Origin: Propionibacterium cyclohexanicum
Lineage (GTDB): Bacteria > Actinomycetota > Actinomycetes > Propionibacteriales > Propionibacteriaceae
Assembly: GCF_900111365.1 (NCBI RefSeq)
Contig: NZ_FOGZ01000003.1
Coordinates: forward strand, 62,001-126,000
Direction of reading: 5' to 3'
DNA: 64,000 nt
Of the stretch, positions 8,509 through 16,873 are shown in pieces. Numbering within the stretch: the stretch's first letter is position 1; each line of letters opens with the position of its first letter. A model generated the notes under the pieces. That model was not told the DNA's origin. It made no database searches and worked only from the letters and a program-made list of their open reading frames with translations. Position numbers and translations under genes: made by a program.

Positions 8509-9432
8509 TCAGAAGGACTCCGGTGCCGGGTCCTCGGGTGGCAGGGGCGTCCACTGCGGGGGATTCCCCGCGCCCGACGTCCCCCTGCTCGGGGTGTGCC
8601 CGGCGAGGTCGGGGGATGCCTCGGCCCCCGCCGCGCCGGCCTGCCCGGACGCCGGGGCGGGGGGCTGCACCCCTGCGGCCCGCTCGGCGGCACTGGCCCA
8701 TGGCCTGTGCACCCTGATGGGCCCGCTCGCCGGATCCGAGAGATCCTGCCCCAGGGCCTTGATACTGGGCTGCTGTCCTCGCACCCAGCTCTGCGCGACA
8801 GCGCTCGGGTCGGGGCCCGAAGTGCCGGTGGGTGGGGCACCATCGGCTGGACCGGCCGGCGCGCCGCGCGCCGCATCCCGCGCCCTGCTCCACACCTCTG
8901 CGATGGCCTGCTCGGGTGGCCAGAGAGGCTCACTGCCCGCCGCCGCGGAGCCGCCCTGCTCGACTGCGGATCGGCCCGCAGCAGGCGAGGCTGCGTCGTC
9001 TGCCGCCCTGGCCAGCGCCGCGAGGCGCCACAGCACTGCAGCAATGACGCCCTTGCACAGCACTTCCATGAATCCGCCGATGGCCTCGAGCACCCGCACC
9101 ACGACAGATCCTCCCGCAGCAACTCCTACGACGAGCAGGAAGAGGTCGTAGGCAGTGACCACGCTTACCACTGCGGCGGCGCTGCGGGTCACCCACTTGA
9201 CACGCCGCACAGGCGGGCTGATGAGCACGCAGCACAGCACAATGCCCAGATCGAGAAGGACCCAGACGAGCCCCACTGAGTTCCCGGTGACGCGGGCGGC
9301 GGCTGCCAGGCCGAGACCATCGTGGGCCATGCTCCACCCGAAGCGAATGAGATCCAGGACGACATAGAGCGCAGTCACCGCCACCAGGAGCCATGCTGCT
9401 GGCTCGCGCGTCCTGCGCAGCAGTTCACTCAT
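8509..9432 (-). CDS. Predicted membrane protein with disordered Pro/Ala-rich tail
   Basis: I do not recognise this 307-residue protein. The first 135 residues carry about four predicted membrane helices (AAWLLVAVTALYVVLDLIRF, SVGLVWVLLDLGIVLCCVLI, SAAAVVSVVTAYDLFLLVVG and a segment near GGFMEVLCKGVIAAVLW). The remaining 160 or so residues are rich in Ala, Pro, Gly and Ser and probably form an unstructured cytoplasmic tail. The start at 9432 is set by an AGGAGG site about 8 nt upstream; an in-frame start at 9498 lacks one. It lies between whiB and the manC-like gene and may be co-transcribed with the latter's neighbours, but no role can be inferred. Confidence 0.75.
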   Translation of the reverse strand: MSELLRRTREPAAWLLVAVTALYVVLDLIRFGWSMAHDGLGLAAAARVTGNSVGLVWVLLDLGIVLCCVLISPPVRRVKWVTRSAAAVVSVVTAYDLFLLVVGVAAGGSVVVRVLEAIGGFMEVLCKGVIAAVLWRLAALARAADDAASPAAGRSAVEQGGSAAAGSEPLWPPEQAIAEVWSRARDAARGAPAGPADGAPPTGTSGPDPSAVAQSWVRGQQPSIKALGQDLSDPASGPIRVHRPWASAAERAAGVQPPAPASGQAGAAGAEASPDLAGHTPSRGTSGAGNPPQWTPLPPEDPAPESF

Positions 9433-9501
9433 CGGGACCCACCTCCTTGCAGACCGGCGCCGTGCCCGCCGATTCGCCGGCGCGGTCGCCGCCCGCAACG
9501 A

Positions 9502-10581
9502 TTATGCCAACGCCGGATCGACCTCGCGCGCCACGCTCGCCGCGAGGGCCTTGACCTGCTGCGATGCGCTGAGCGGGCAGACCAGGGTGGCCGTGGCGGT
9601 GCGCACTGCCACCATCTCGTGCAGGCCCGATACGGCCAGCACCGATCCGTCGGTCTCGGCATTGATGAGTAGGCAGCCGGTGGTGTCTGCAGCCACCACC
9701 TGCCCCTGACGGGCATTCCCTGCGTCGTCATGGGGCAATTCCGAGTACAGACTGGCGAAGCTGCCCACGTCGGCCCAGCGCGCGCTCAGCGAGACACCAA
9801 CCACATGTGCGCTGCCCTGCCCACGGCTCACCGGTTCCACGACCGCGAAGTCGACGGAGATCTTCTCGAGATCGGGATAGATCCGCGCGATCTCCTCGGG
9901 ATGAGCGGCCAGCCGCACGACGGCGCGGTGGGTGCGGGGCTTGAGCTCCCGAAGTTGTTCGAGCAAGGTGGACGCGCGCCAGACGAACATCCCGGAGTTC
10001 CACCAGTAATCGCCGCTGTCCAGGTACTCCTGGGCGAGCAGCGCATCCGGCTTCTCACGGAACTGCAGAACCTGGCACACTCCCTCGAAGCCCGGCACGG
10101 CAGGGCCCTTGTGGAGATAGCCGTAGCCGGTGTGGGCACTGGTGGGCACGACTCCGAAGGTGACCAGGGCGCTCGGGTCGGTCTGCGCCACCTCGAATGC
10201 CACGCCCAGACGCTGCTGGAAGGTCGCGACCGGCTCGATGAGCTGATCGGCGGTCACCATCGCGACGATGGCCTGCGGATCGCGGGCCGCGAGAACGGCC
10301 GCCGGCCAGGCCACAGCATTGAGCGAATCACGGCCCACCGGCTCGCCCAGCAGGTTCTCCGGCGACATCTCCGGCAATTGCTCCGAAACCAGCTGCGCAT
10401 AGGAGGCACCGGTGCAGACCAGCACATTGTCGGCGCCCACGACTGGGGCAACTCTTTCGAAGGCCAATCGCAGAAGGCTCTTGCCAGAAATGAGACGGAG
10501 CAATTGCTTCGGTACGCCCTGCCGACTCAAAGGCCACAGTCGCGTCCCCGAGCCTCCGGCCATGATCACTGCATATCTCAC
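9502..10581 (-). CDS. manC: Mannose-1-phosphate guanylyltransferase
   Basis: A nucleotidyltransferase of about 359 residues that makes GDP-mannose from mannose 1-phosphate and GTP. The nucleotide-binding N-terminus is VRYAVIMAGGSGTRLWPLSR with GVPKQLL; later family blocks include TADQLI, FREKPDALLAQEYL, DYWWNSGMFVW and ISVDFAVVEP. There is no C-terminal phosphomannose isomerase domain, so it is the short form. The start is a GTG at 10581, next to an alternative GTG at 10587; the open frame up to 10662 would overlap the divergent LCP gene. GDP-mannose feeds mannosylated lipids and glycans of the envelope, which fits the adjacent LCP ligase. Symbol by family only. Confidence 0.85.
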   Translation of the reverse strand: MRYAVIMAGGSGTRLWPLSRQGVPKQLLRLISGKSLLRLAFERVAPVVGADNVLVCTGASYAQLVSEQLPEMSPENLLGEPVGRDSLNAVAWPAAVLAARDPQAIVAMVTADQLIEPVATFQQRLGVAFEVAQTDPSALVTFGVVPTSAHTGYGYLHKGPAVPGFEGVCQVLQFREKPDALLAQEYLDSGDYWWNSGMFVWRASTLLEQLRELKPRTHRAVVRLAAHPEEIARIYPDLEKISVDFAVVEPVSRGQGSAHVVGVSLSARWADVGSFASLYSELPHDDAGNARQGQVVAADTTGCLLINAETDGSVLAVSGLHEMVAVRTATATLVCPLSASQQVKALAASVAREVDPALA

Positions 10582-10660
10582 GGGCACACAGTATCGGTTT
10601 CCCTGTTCGCGTCCAGTCCGCTGACCCGCCAGGACAGCTCCAACCGGTACCGTAGGCGCC

Positions 10661-11905
10661 ATGGCCGATCCGAGTGACGAACAGCGCCGCCGCGCGGACC
10701 TCGAATGGCTCTACGGCGGTCGCGACGACAGCCCCGCGCCGCCCAGTCCCGGGCGAGTCACCAATATCTCGAACACGGCCGATATCGAGCGCCGCGAGCG
10801 TGAGTACCTCGCCCGGGCGGCCGCCCGACGGCAGGCATCGGGTCAGCGCCCCCTGTCGCCACCGTCCATCCGGGAGCCACCCGCCGAGCCGCCACGCTCC
10901 GCGCGGCCGGCACGCACTGTGCCGGTGATGCCGAAACGCCGCCATCGCGTACGACGCACTGTCCTCACGATCCTGGTCCTGCTCCTGGCCTGGCTCGCGT
11001 ACACCGTGGCAGTGCCCATCAAGGCCTGGTCGCAGATGCCCCAGGTGAACTGGGTGCCCAGCGGCGCCCGACCGGCCTCCCAGCCCGGAACGGCGATCCT
11101 GCTCGTCGGCAGCGACTCCCGCAGCGATATGACCCAGGCGGACAAGGACGCGCTGGGCACCGGCGACGCCGACGGCGGGCGGACCGATACGATCATGATC
11201 CTGTACGTGCCCCCGCAAGGAAAGTCCGTACTCATCAGCGTGCCCCGTGATTCCTATGTGAACATCCCCGGATATGGCAAGGAAAAAATCAACGCGGCAT
11301 ACGCCTATGGTGGTCCACAGTTGCTCGTGCAGACCGTGGAGAATGTCACCGGCCTGCGCATCGACGGGTACTTGGAAATCGGGTTCGACGGATTCGCGAA
11401 TGTCGTCAATGCGGTCAATGGAATCAATGTCTGTCTCGATTCACCGATGGACGATCCATTGGCCAATATCAATCTGCCGGCCGGCTGCCAGACCCTCGAC
11501 GGCGCCAAGGCACTGGGCTATGTACGTCACCGCCACGGCGATCCGGAGGGCGACCTGGGACGCGCGAAGCGCCAGCGCGAGGTGGTGGCAAAGGTGGCGA
11601 ACAAGCTGAAGTCGCCCGCCACCGTGATCAACCCGCTGCGCTGGTGGGAGGTGAACATGGCGCTGTCCGGGGCCTTCACACGCGGCGAGGGATCCGGGCC
11701 CGCAGAGCTCATTGCGCTTGCCAGGGGCATGCTCTCGGTGGCCTCCGGCAATGGCTACACGGTGCAGGTCCCGGTAGCCGACCCAGCCGGCTGGTCGGAC
11801 GACGGCACCCAGTCGGTGGTCATCCTCGACTCGGCGAAGGCGCAGGCAATGTTCTCCGCGCTCGCCAAAGGTGACACCAGCACGATGGGCCAGTACGCGA
11901 GCTGA
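10661..11905 (+). CDS. LytR-CpsA-Psr (LCP) family envelope glycopolymer ligase
   Basis: A 414-residue membrane-anchored LCP protein. A long charged and Pro-rich cytoplasmic N-terminus (about 1-95) precedes a single helix (TVLTILVLLLAWLAYTVAV) and an extracellular catalytic domain. Family motifs are visible: ILLVGSDSRSD, GGRTDTIMILY, ISVPRDSYVNIPGYG, EKINAAYAYGG and the Arg pair in YVRHRHGDPEGDLGR. LCP enzymes transfer lipid-linked glycopolymers to peptidoglycan. The gene is divergent from the GDP-mannose gene across an 80-bp gap, consistent with a shared envelope function. Start ATG 10661 is the only one that does not invade the intergenic promoter region. Confidence 0.9.
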   Translation: MADPSDEQRRRADLEWLYGGRDDSPAPPSPGRVTNISNTADIERREREYLARAAARRQASGQRPLSPPSIREPPAEPPRSARPARTVPVMPKRRHRVRRTVLTILVLLLAWLAYTVAVPIKAWSQMPQVNWVPSGARPASQPGTAILLVGSDSRSDMTQADKDALGTGDADGGRTDTIMILYVPPQGKSVLISVPRDSYVNIPGYGKEKINAAYAYGGPQLLVQTVENVTGLRIDGYLEIGFDGFANVVNAVNGINVCLDSPMDDPLANINLPAGCQTLDGAKALGYVRHRHGDPEGDLGRAKRQREVVAKVANKLKSPATVINPLRWWEVNMALSGAFTRGEGSGPAELIALARGMLSVASGNGYTVQVPVADPAGWSDDGTQSVVILDSAKAQAMFSALAKGDTSTMGQYAS

Positions 11906-11930
11906 ACCGAGCGCACCGCGAGCCGTGCAA

Positions 11931-11994
11931 CCGCGCAGTGTTCAGCCGCGCTGTGCCCAAACCGCGCAGTGTTCAGCCGCGCAGTCTTCAGCCG
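11931..11994. repeat. Short imperfect tandem repeat at the 3' end of purE
   Basis: Related units of 15-18 bp (core CGCAGTGTTCAGCCG) occur at 11931-11948, 11962-11979 and 11980-11994, with a diverged unit between. The last unit spans the purE stop codon (11988-11990), so on the minus strand the array copies the end of the gene into its downstream region. Confidence 0.6.
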
Positions 11995-12491
11995 AGCCTG
12001 GCCCGCACGGCCGCGCCTTTGTCCAGGGCACTGTGCCGGAGCTGGTCCTGGAAGTCGAGCATCTTGGCGCTCAGCGCGGGGTCGCCGCTGGCAAGAATGC
12101 GCACCGCGAGCAGCCCGGCATTGCGAGCGTTGCCGATCGCGACGGTGGCGACCGGTACGCCCGAGGGCATCTGCACGATGGACAGCAGTGAATCGAGTCC
12201 CTCGAGATTCTTCAGCGGCACCGGAACGCCGATCACCGGCAGCGGGGTGAGGGCCGCGAGCATTCCGGGCAGATGCGCGGCTCCGCCAGCACCGGCGATG
12301 ATGACGCGCAGACCTCGGGTGTGCGCCTCGCGTCCGTAGCGCACCATCTCTTCGGGCATCCGGTGCGCGGAGACCACATCGGCCTCGAATCCGACCCCGA
12401 ATTCCGAGAGCGCATCGGCTGCCGACTCCATGGTGGGCCAGTCCGAATCCGATCCCATGACAATGCCCACCTGGGCCTGGTTTGTGCTCAT
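11988..12491 (-). CDS. purE: 5-(carboxyamino)imidazole ribonucleotide mutase
   Basis: A 167-residue class I PurE that moves the carboxylate of N5-CAIR to C4, giving CAIR in purine synthesis. Motifs: [24 protein letters not shown] and the loop [15 protein letters not shown] use ATG 12491, preceded by GGGGGAG at close spacing; a longer frame to 12542 is possible and would reach into the upstream repeat array. It lies directly downstream of purK on the same strand, separated by a three-unit 35-bp repeat. PurK supplies its substrate. Confidence 0.93.
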   Translation of the reverse strand: MSTNQAQVGIVMGSDSDWPTMESAADALSEFGVGFEADVVSAHRMPEEMVRYGREAHTRGLRVIIAGAGGAAHLPGMLAALTPLPVIGVPVPLKNLEGLDSLLSIVQMPSGVPVATVAIGNARNAGLLAVRILASGDPALSAKMLDFQDQLRHSALDKGAAVRARLG

Positions 12492-12542
12492 TGCTCCCCC
12501 GTCGACGTTGTGAGTATTCAGTTCCGGCGTGTTCTGCCCCAT

Positions 12543-12640
12543 GGCCGGTTCAGCCGGCCAGACCCATGAGGACCGACGGCCGGTTCACCCGGCCAGACCC
12601 ATGAGGCCCGATGGCCGGTTTACCCGGCCAGACCCATGAG
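12543..12640. repeat. Three 35-bp tandem repeats between purK and purE
   Basis: Units start at 12543, 12578 and 12613 with exact 35-bp spacing. Each carries an inverted repeat of the form GGCCGG-TTTAC-CCGGCC, and the unit at 12613 contains the purK stop codon (12620-12622), so the last codons and stop of purK are repeated twice downstream. The hairpins could act as transcription terminators or attenuators between purK and purE. Confidence 0.85.
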
Positions 12641-13780
12641 ATATGCCGCCGCGGCGCGGGCGCGCCCCTGCACATCGGCGAGATCGTCGCCATAGGTGGT
12701 GACATGGCCGACCTTGCGTCCGGGCCGTATCGACTTTCCGTAGAACTGCACCTTGAGCCCGCCGTCGCGTCCCACGGTGGCCAGTTCGGCGGTGAGATCG
12801 TCGCGGCTGCCACCCAGCACATTGCGCATGGTGCACCAGGGCTGGCGTGCCGAGGGGTCGCCGAGCGGCAGACCCGCCACGGCGCGCAGGTGGTTCTCGA
12901 ACTGGCTCGTCACCGCCCCGTCGATCGACCAGTGGCCGGTGTTGTGCGGGCGCATCGCCAGTTCGTTGACGACCACCTCACCATCGCGCCGCTCCATGAG
13001 TTCCACCGCCAGCAGGCCCACCACTCCCAGCTCGGCCGCGATCCGGCGCCCCAGGCGCTGGATCTGGGCGGCCCGGGCTGGATCGAGACCGGGGGCGGGG
13101 GTGGTGGTCTCCACGCAGATGCCGTGTTCCTGCACCGTCTCGCTGACCGGGTAGCTGACGCACTCGCCGTGGGGATTGCGGGCCACGATGACCGAGAGCT
13201 CGCGGGCGAAGTCGACGAACTCCTCGCCGACGATCTCGACCTTCTCCCCGGCGCTCTCCTCGAGGCTCTGGGCGAACGGCTCTTCGCACTGCTCGGCTCC
13301 CTCGATCTTCCAGACCCCGTGCCCGTCGTAGCCACCGCGCGACTCTTTCGCAATGAGCGGCCAGCCGATCTCCTCCCCGAGGGCACGCAATGCCTCCGCA
13401 TCGCGGCACACCCGCCAGCGCGGCGCAGGAAGTCCCAGTTCACCGGCCAGCCGGGCGCGCATGAGGGCCTTGTCCTGGGCGTGGACGAGGGCAGCCGGGC
13501 CGGGGCGCACCGACAGCCCGGCAGCTTCGAGCTTGGTCAGCAAGCTGGTGGGGACGTGCTCGTGGTCGAAGGTGAGGACGTCGATGCCAGCCGCGAAGTC
13601 CGTGACGACCTGCGGATCTGTGTAGTCCCCCACCGTCACCTCGTGGACCACCCGTGCCGCGCTCACCTCGGGCCCTTCGGCAAGCAGCTTGATCTCCAGG
13701 TCGAGCCCGATGGACGCCTCGTACAGCATCCTGGCCAGCTGTCCGCCCCCGATGATCCCAATGGTGTGCGCCGAATTCAC
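12620..13780 (-). CDS. purK: N5-carboxyaminoimidazole ribonucleotide synthase
   Basis: A 386-residue ATP-grasp enzyme that uses ATP and bicarbonate to carboxylate AIR. The N-terminal GIIGGGQLARMLYEASIGLD loop, TFDHEHVPTSLL, QDKALMRARL, the ATP-binding stretch LIAKESRGGYDGHGVWKIEG and the C-terminal NELAMRPHNTGHWSIDG are all present. The start is GTG 13780, which puts the nucleotide loop at residue 8. The gene is divergent from peptidase E by 37 bp and is followed by purE. The last residues (LMGLAG) and stop lie inside a tandem repeat unit, so the C-terminus may vary between strains. Confidence 0.93.
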   Translation of the reverse strand: MNSAHTIGIIGGGQLARMLYEASIGLDLEIKLLAEGPEVSAARVVHEVTVGDYTDPQVVTDFAAGIDVLTFDHEHVPTSLLTKLEAAGLSVRPGPAALVHAQDKALMRARLAGELGLPAPRWRVCRDAEALRALGEEIGWPLIAKESRGGYDGHGVWKIEGAEQCEEPFAQSLEESAGEKVEIVGEEFVDFARELSVIVARNPHGECVSYPVSETVQEHGICVETTTPAPGLDPARAAQIQRLGRRIAAELGVVGLLAVELMERRDGEVVVNELAMRPHNTGHWSIDGAVTSQFENHLRAVAGLPLGDPSARQPWCTMRNVLGGSRDDLTAELATVGRDGGLKVQFYGKSIRPGRKVGHVTTYGDDLADVQGRARAAAAYLMGLAG

Positions 13781-13817
13781 GGTCCAAACCTAGCGGGGCC
13801 TGTGAGAACATGACGCC

Positions 13818-14534
13818 ATGAGCACTCACATCGTGGCGATGGGCGGCGGCGGCTTCTCGATGGCAAGGAACGGCGCTCCGACGAGCCTGGACCGCTACAT
13901 CCTGGATCTGTCGGACGCCCGCTCGCCGCTGGTGTGCTTCGTGCCCACCGCCTCGGCGGATTCGGCGCCCTACATCAACCGTTTCCTCATGGCCTATTCG
14001 GGGCTTGGCGTACGGACGATGGTGCTCACCCTGTGGCAGGGCGCCGCCGAGTCGGTCAAGCGCCTGCCCGACGCCGATGTGTTCGTCGTGGGCGGAGGGA
14101 ATACCGTCAACCTGCTGGCGCTGTGGGACACCCATGGCGTCTCGTCGATATTCAAGCGGTTGGCGAAGGATCACAGCCGCAACGTCGTCTTCTCCGGCCT
14201 GTCGGCCGGGGCGGCCTGCTGGTTCGAGGGCTGCCTGACCGACGCCTTCGGTGACATGCGGGGCTGGCGCGGCGGGCTGGGGCTGCTGGGCGGCAGCTTC
14301 TGTCCCCATCTGGACGGTGAGGACCGTGGCGCCACCTATACCCAGGCCGTTGCCTCCGGCGTCATCCCCGGCGGCTATGCCGTGGACGACGGCGCAGCGC
14401 TGCACTTCATCGATGGGACGCTCACCAAGGTGGTTGCGGAGCGCGAGGGACCGGGCGTGCTGCACGTCCTGCCCAGCAACGAACCCTCCTCGAGCGGCGT
14501 GCTGAGCGAGACTCTTCCGGTCGACGTGCTCTGA
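13818..14534 (+). CDS. Peptidase E (family S51) / class I glutamine amidotransferase-like protein
   Basis: A 238-residue cytosolic serine peptidase of the aspartyl dipeptidase type. The N-terminal HIVAMGGGGFSM, the strand VCFVPTASADSAPYI, VFVVGGGNTVNLLALW and the nucleophile elbow FSGLSAGAACWFEG (catalytic Ser) match family S51; GLGLLGGSFCPHLDGEDR follows. The family removes N-terminal Asp from dipeptides, although some members have other substrates. The gene has its own promoter region shared with divergent purK. Two ATGs lie close together (13810 and 13818, out of frame with each other); only 13818 gives this frame. Confidence 0.85.
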   Translation: MSTHIVAMGGGGFSMARNGAPTSLDRYILDLSDARSPLVCFVPTASADSAPYINRFLMAYSGLGVRTMVLTLWQGAAESVKRLPDADVFVVGGGNTVNLLALWDTHGVSSIFKRLAKDHSRNVVFSGLSAGAACWFEGCLTDAFGDMRGWRGGLGLLGGSFCPHLDGEDRGATYTQAVASGVIPGGYAVDDGAALHFIDGTLTKVVAEREGPGVLHVLPSNEPSSSGVLSETLPVDVL

Positions 14535-14618
14535 GCCAGTGACCTGCGCGCCGGTGACCACCGCGCGACCAACGAGTCGCTCGGCGGTTCACGCGGCTGG
14601 CGGCTCATCCTGGGCCGG

Positions 14619-15215
14619 TCAATCGGCCGATTGTTCACCCAGGGTCGCGATGAGCGCCCGCACCACCGCGTCGAGCGTCGCCTGCGCCTCGTCCAGTTGA
14701 GCGCCCGCCTCCACCTCGTGCATGGACGCGTAGAGCACGCCGGCGGTCATCTCGGCGGCCACTGTGGCCTTGGTGGGGGCTAGGGGTGTCCAGGCCTCGA
14801 CAAGTACGCCCGACAAGCTGTGATGGGCGTGGTCGACGGTGCGCGAGGTGTTCGGGTCCAGGCGGTGCTTGCTGATCCGCATGAGCCAGCCATGTCCGGC
14901 ACGCGTCGCCTGCTCGAGGTTCGCATGCGCCCAGGCGAGGATCTGCTCGCGGGGGTCATCCGTGGAATCCATGCTGTATTGGACCGCCGCGAACCATTCC
15001 GGCATATAGCGTTCGACGACCAGGCCTCGCAGATCGTCCACGCTGTCCACATATCGGTAGATGGAATTGCGCGCCACACCCGCCCGCGCGCTCACCGAAG
15101 CGGCTGTCAGGCCGTCGGGTCCCTCATCGCGCAGCACGGCCTCGGCTGCGTCCACGAGTGACGCCAGCATCCGTTCGTGGTGCTCGCGGACCGTGGGCGC
15201 GTTGATCTTGGGCAT
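14619..15215 (-). CDS. TetR-family transcriptional regulator
   Basis: A 198-residue TetR-type protein. The N-terminal DNA-binding domain (about 8-55) reads ERMLASLVDAAEAVLRDEGP, then LTAASVSARAGVARNSIYRY, the typical recognition helix, followed by a variable ligand or dimerisation domain. The start at ATG 15215 has GGAGGT about 8 nt upstream, favouring it over an in-frame start at 15263. Its target is unknown; the nearest downstream gene on the other strand is peptidase E and upstream is a PH-domain membrane protein. The effector-binding half has no recognised motif. Confidence 0.85.
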   Translation of the reverse strand: MPKINAPTVREHHERMLASLVDAAEAVLRDEGPDGLTAASVSARAGVARNSIYRYVDSVDDLRGLVVERYMPEWFAAVQYSMDSTDDPREQILAWAHANLEQATRAGHGWLMRISKHRLDPNTSRTVDHAHHSLSGVLVEAWTPLAPTKATVAAEMTAGVLYASMHEVEAGAQLDEAQATLDAVVRALIATLGEQSAD

Positions 15216-15302
15216 GCACAACACCTCCGAGAACCCCGACACAGTGACTGCGGCATCTCCCAACGCTACCCCGGACCCCTCCCAGCGCTGCAGGGGGTGG
15301 GG

Positions 15303-15803
15303 TCAGCTTGTTGCATAGCTGGCGTAGATGAGCTCGGCGAGAACGTTCTGCACGTCGGCTACCTCGGGGACGCCCGGCAGCTCCAGCGGCTGCTCGGAGC
15401 TCGTGACCAGCCGGATCGTGCCGCACCCGCAGAGCCGATCGAGCAGGCTGCGACGAAAGGCCACATCGCTGATCCGGTTGAGCGGTAGATCGTGGCCGCT
15501 GCGGTGCACCAGCCCGGTCCTCAGCATGATCCGACGGGTGGTGATCGTGTAGCTCGTGGTCAACCAGCGCAGCGCCGGGGACAGCACGAAGATCACGACG
15601 CACACAAGGAAGATCGCCGCCAGCCCGATCCGCACCCATGACACCGCACTTCCCCAGTTGCGCGGCACCTGCCCGATGACGATGCCGAAACCGGCCGCGA
15701 GAAGGATGAGCATGAACGCCGGGCCCATGAGCACCCGGGGGTGGGAGCGCAAGCGCACCACCAGCTGCTCGTCCGGTCCCAGCCCGCCGCGTAAATGCCG
15801 CAT
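15303..15803 (-). CDS. Bacterial PH-domain membrane protein (bPH2/YdbT type)
   Basis: A 166-residue protein with two predicted helices near the N-terminus (VLMGPAFMLILLAAGFGIVI and IGLAAIFLVCVVIFVLSPAL) followed by a small beta-rich domain: LTTSYTITTRRIMLRTGLV, LPLNRISDVAFRRSLLDRL and GCGTIRLVTSSEQPLELPGV. This is the bacterial pleckstrin-homology-like fold found in many short actinobacterial membrane proteins, often beside birA as here (57 bp downstream of the birA start region on the same strand order). Function is unknown. The start at 15803 is chosen so that GPDEQLVVRLRSHP lies near the N-terminus as in the family. Confidence 0.8.
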   Translation of the reverse strand: MRHLRGGLGPDEQLVVRLRSHPRVLMGPAFMLILLAAGFGIVIGQVPRNWGSAVSWVRIGLAAIFLVCVVIFVLSPALRWLTTSYTITTRRIMLRTGLVHRSGHDLPLNRISDVAFRRSLLDRLCGCGTIRLVTSSEQPLELPGVPEVADVQNVLAELIYASYATS

Positions 15804-15859
15804 GCCACCATTGTGGCAGTCACCGACCGATGCCTGCAGTGACGCTACGCCCAACCGGC

Positions 15860-16657
15860 TCAGCGCAGGTGCACCACATCGCCGGCACTGTGGGCCTCAA
15901 CCTGCCCGCCGCGCTCAATGAGGATGGCCCCCGTGGGGTCGACACCTACCGCATGGCCGGTGAGCACGCCGGCGGCGGCACGCTGCACGTCGACATGCAG
16001 GTTCACCTGACGCCCGATCGTGTCGCACGCTGCCTCGTACTCCGCGCGCAGCTCACCTCGGTCCTGCCACAGCCCGAACCAGCGCTGCAAGCTAGCGAGC
16101 ACCTCGGCGAGCACCGCCGTCTTGTCGTGCGGCAGGCCAGCGAGCAATAACGATCCGGCGGTCGGCACCGGCAACTCGCACTCATCCATGCAGACATTGA
16201 GCCCCCAGCCCAGCACGGCCAGGTCCCCGGCTCGCTCGCACAGGATGCCGCAGACCTTGCGCCCGTCCACGAGCACATCGTTGGGCCACTTGAGGGTGAC
16301 CCGGCCGGCTCCCGCGTGCGTGTAGCGTTCCACCCCCTCGCGCACCGCCAGGCCCACCAGAAGGCTGAGCCAGCCCCACATCGGGGGAGCAGGCCGGGGC
16401 GCCACCACGGCGGAGCAGGCCACCGAGGTCCCTGGCGTGTCGCGCCACTCGCGCGCGAACCGCCCCCGGCCCTCGGCCTGGTGCTCGCTGAGTACCACAA
16501 GACCGGCGTCGCCGCCTGCCTTGATGAGGGCGGCAGCATCCTGGTTGGTCGATCCGGTCGATGCCCGCCATCGGATCGGGCCCCAGCAGCTGCCCGGTCC
16601 CAGCAGCGCGGTGAGTTCATCGACGGACAGGGGCGCAGTGGTCGGCACGCCCTTCAC
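15860..16657 (-). CDS. birA: Biotin-[acetyl-CoA-carboxylase] ligase
   Basis: A 265-residue biotin protein ligase that charges biotin as biotinyl-AMP and attaches it to BCCP domains. Motifs: STGSTNQDA, the adenylate loop AEGRGRFAREW, TLKWPNDVLVDGRKVCGIL and GWGLNV. There is no N-terminal winged helix, so it is a ligase without repressor function. Likely client in this window is the BCCP domain of the acyl-CoA carboxylase alpha subunit (EAMKMEQ near 34330). The start is GTG 16657. Upstream sits the multi-copy 26-bp repeat array that separates it from the ThrE-type gene on the same strand. Confidence 0.92.
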   Translation of the reverse strand: MKGVPTTAPLSVDELTALLGPGSCWGPIRWRASTGSTNQDAAALIKAGGDAGLVVLSEHQAEGRGRFAREWRDTPGTSVACSAVVAPRPAPPMWGWLSLLVGLAVREGVERYTHAGAGRVTLKWPNDVLVDGRKVCGILCERAGDLAVLGWGLNVCMDECELPVPTAGSLLLAGLPHDKTAVLAEVLASLQRWFGLWQDRGELRAEYEAACDTIGRQVNLHVDVQRAAAGVLTGHAVGVDPTGAILIERGGQVEAHSAGDVVHLR

Positions 16658-16682
16658 TGTATTGCCGCGGGGACGCTACGCG

Positions 16683-16848
16683 TCTGCGTGGCCAGCGTCT
16701 GCGTGGCCACAGGCGAAGCCCGGTCCCAGAAGCCACGGGCGAAGCCCGGTCCCAAAAGCCACGGGCGAAGCCCGGTCCCAAAAGCCACGGGCGAAGCCCG
16801 GTCCCAAAAGCCACGGGCGAAGCCCGGTCCCAGAAGCCACGGGCTTTG
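16683..16848. repeat. 26-bp tandem repeat array downstream of the ThrE-type gene
   Basis: Five near-identical 26-bp units (CCACGGGCGAAGCCCGGTCC plus a CAAAAG/CAGAAG tail) run from 16707 to 16836, with a partial sixth to 16848. Each contains a CGGGC-TTC-GCCCG hairpin on the minus strand followed by a short T run. Immediately before, at 16683-16710, a 15-bp unit GCGTCTGCGTGGCCA is present in two copies. The array lies between the stop of the exporter gene (16874) and birA (16657), so it may be a stack of terminators or a variable-number repeat. Confidence 0.85.
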
Positions 16849-16873
16849 TCCTTGCCATTTCGCAGCGGCGCGC

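Noticed and set aside
16707-16848. Possible CRISPR array of 26-bp repeats
   Set aside because: The units abut without unique spacers and carry a simple hairpin; no cas genes are nearby. It is a tandem repeat.
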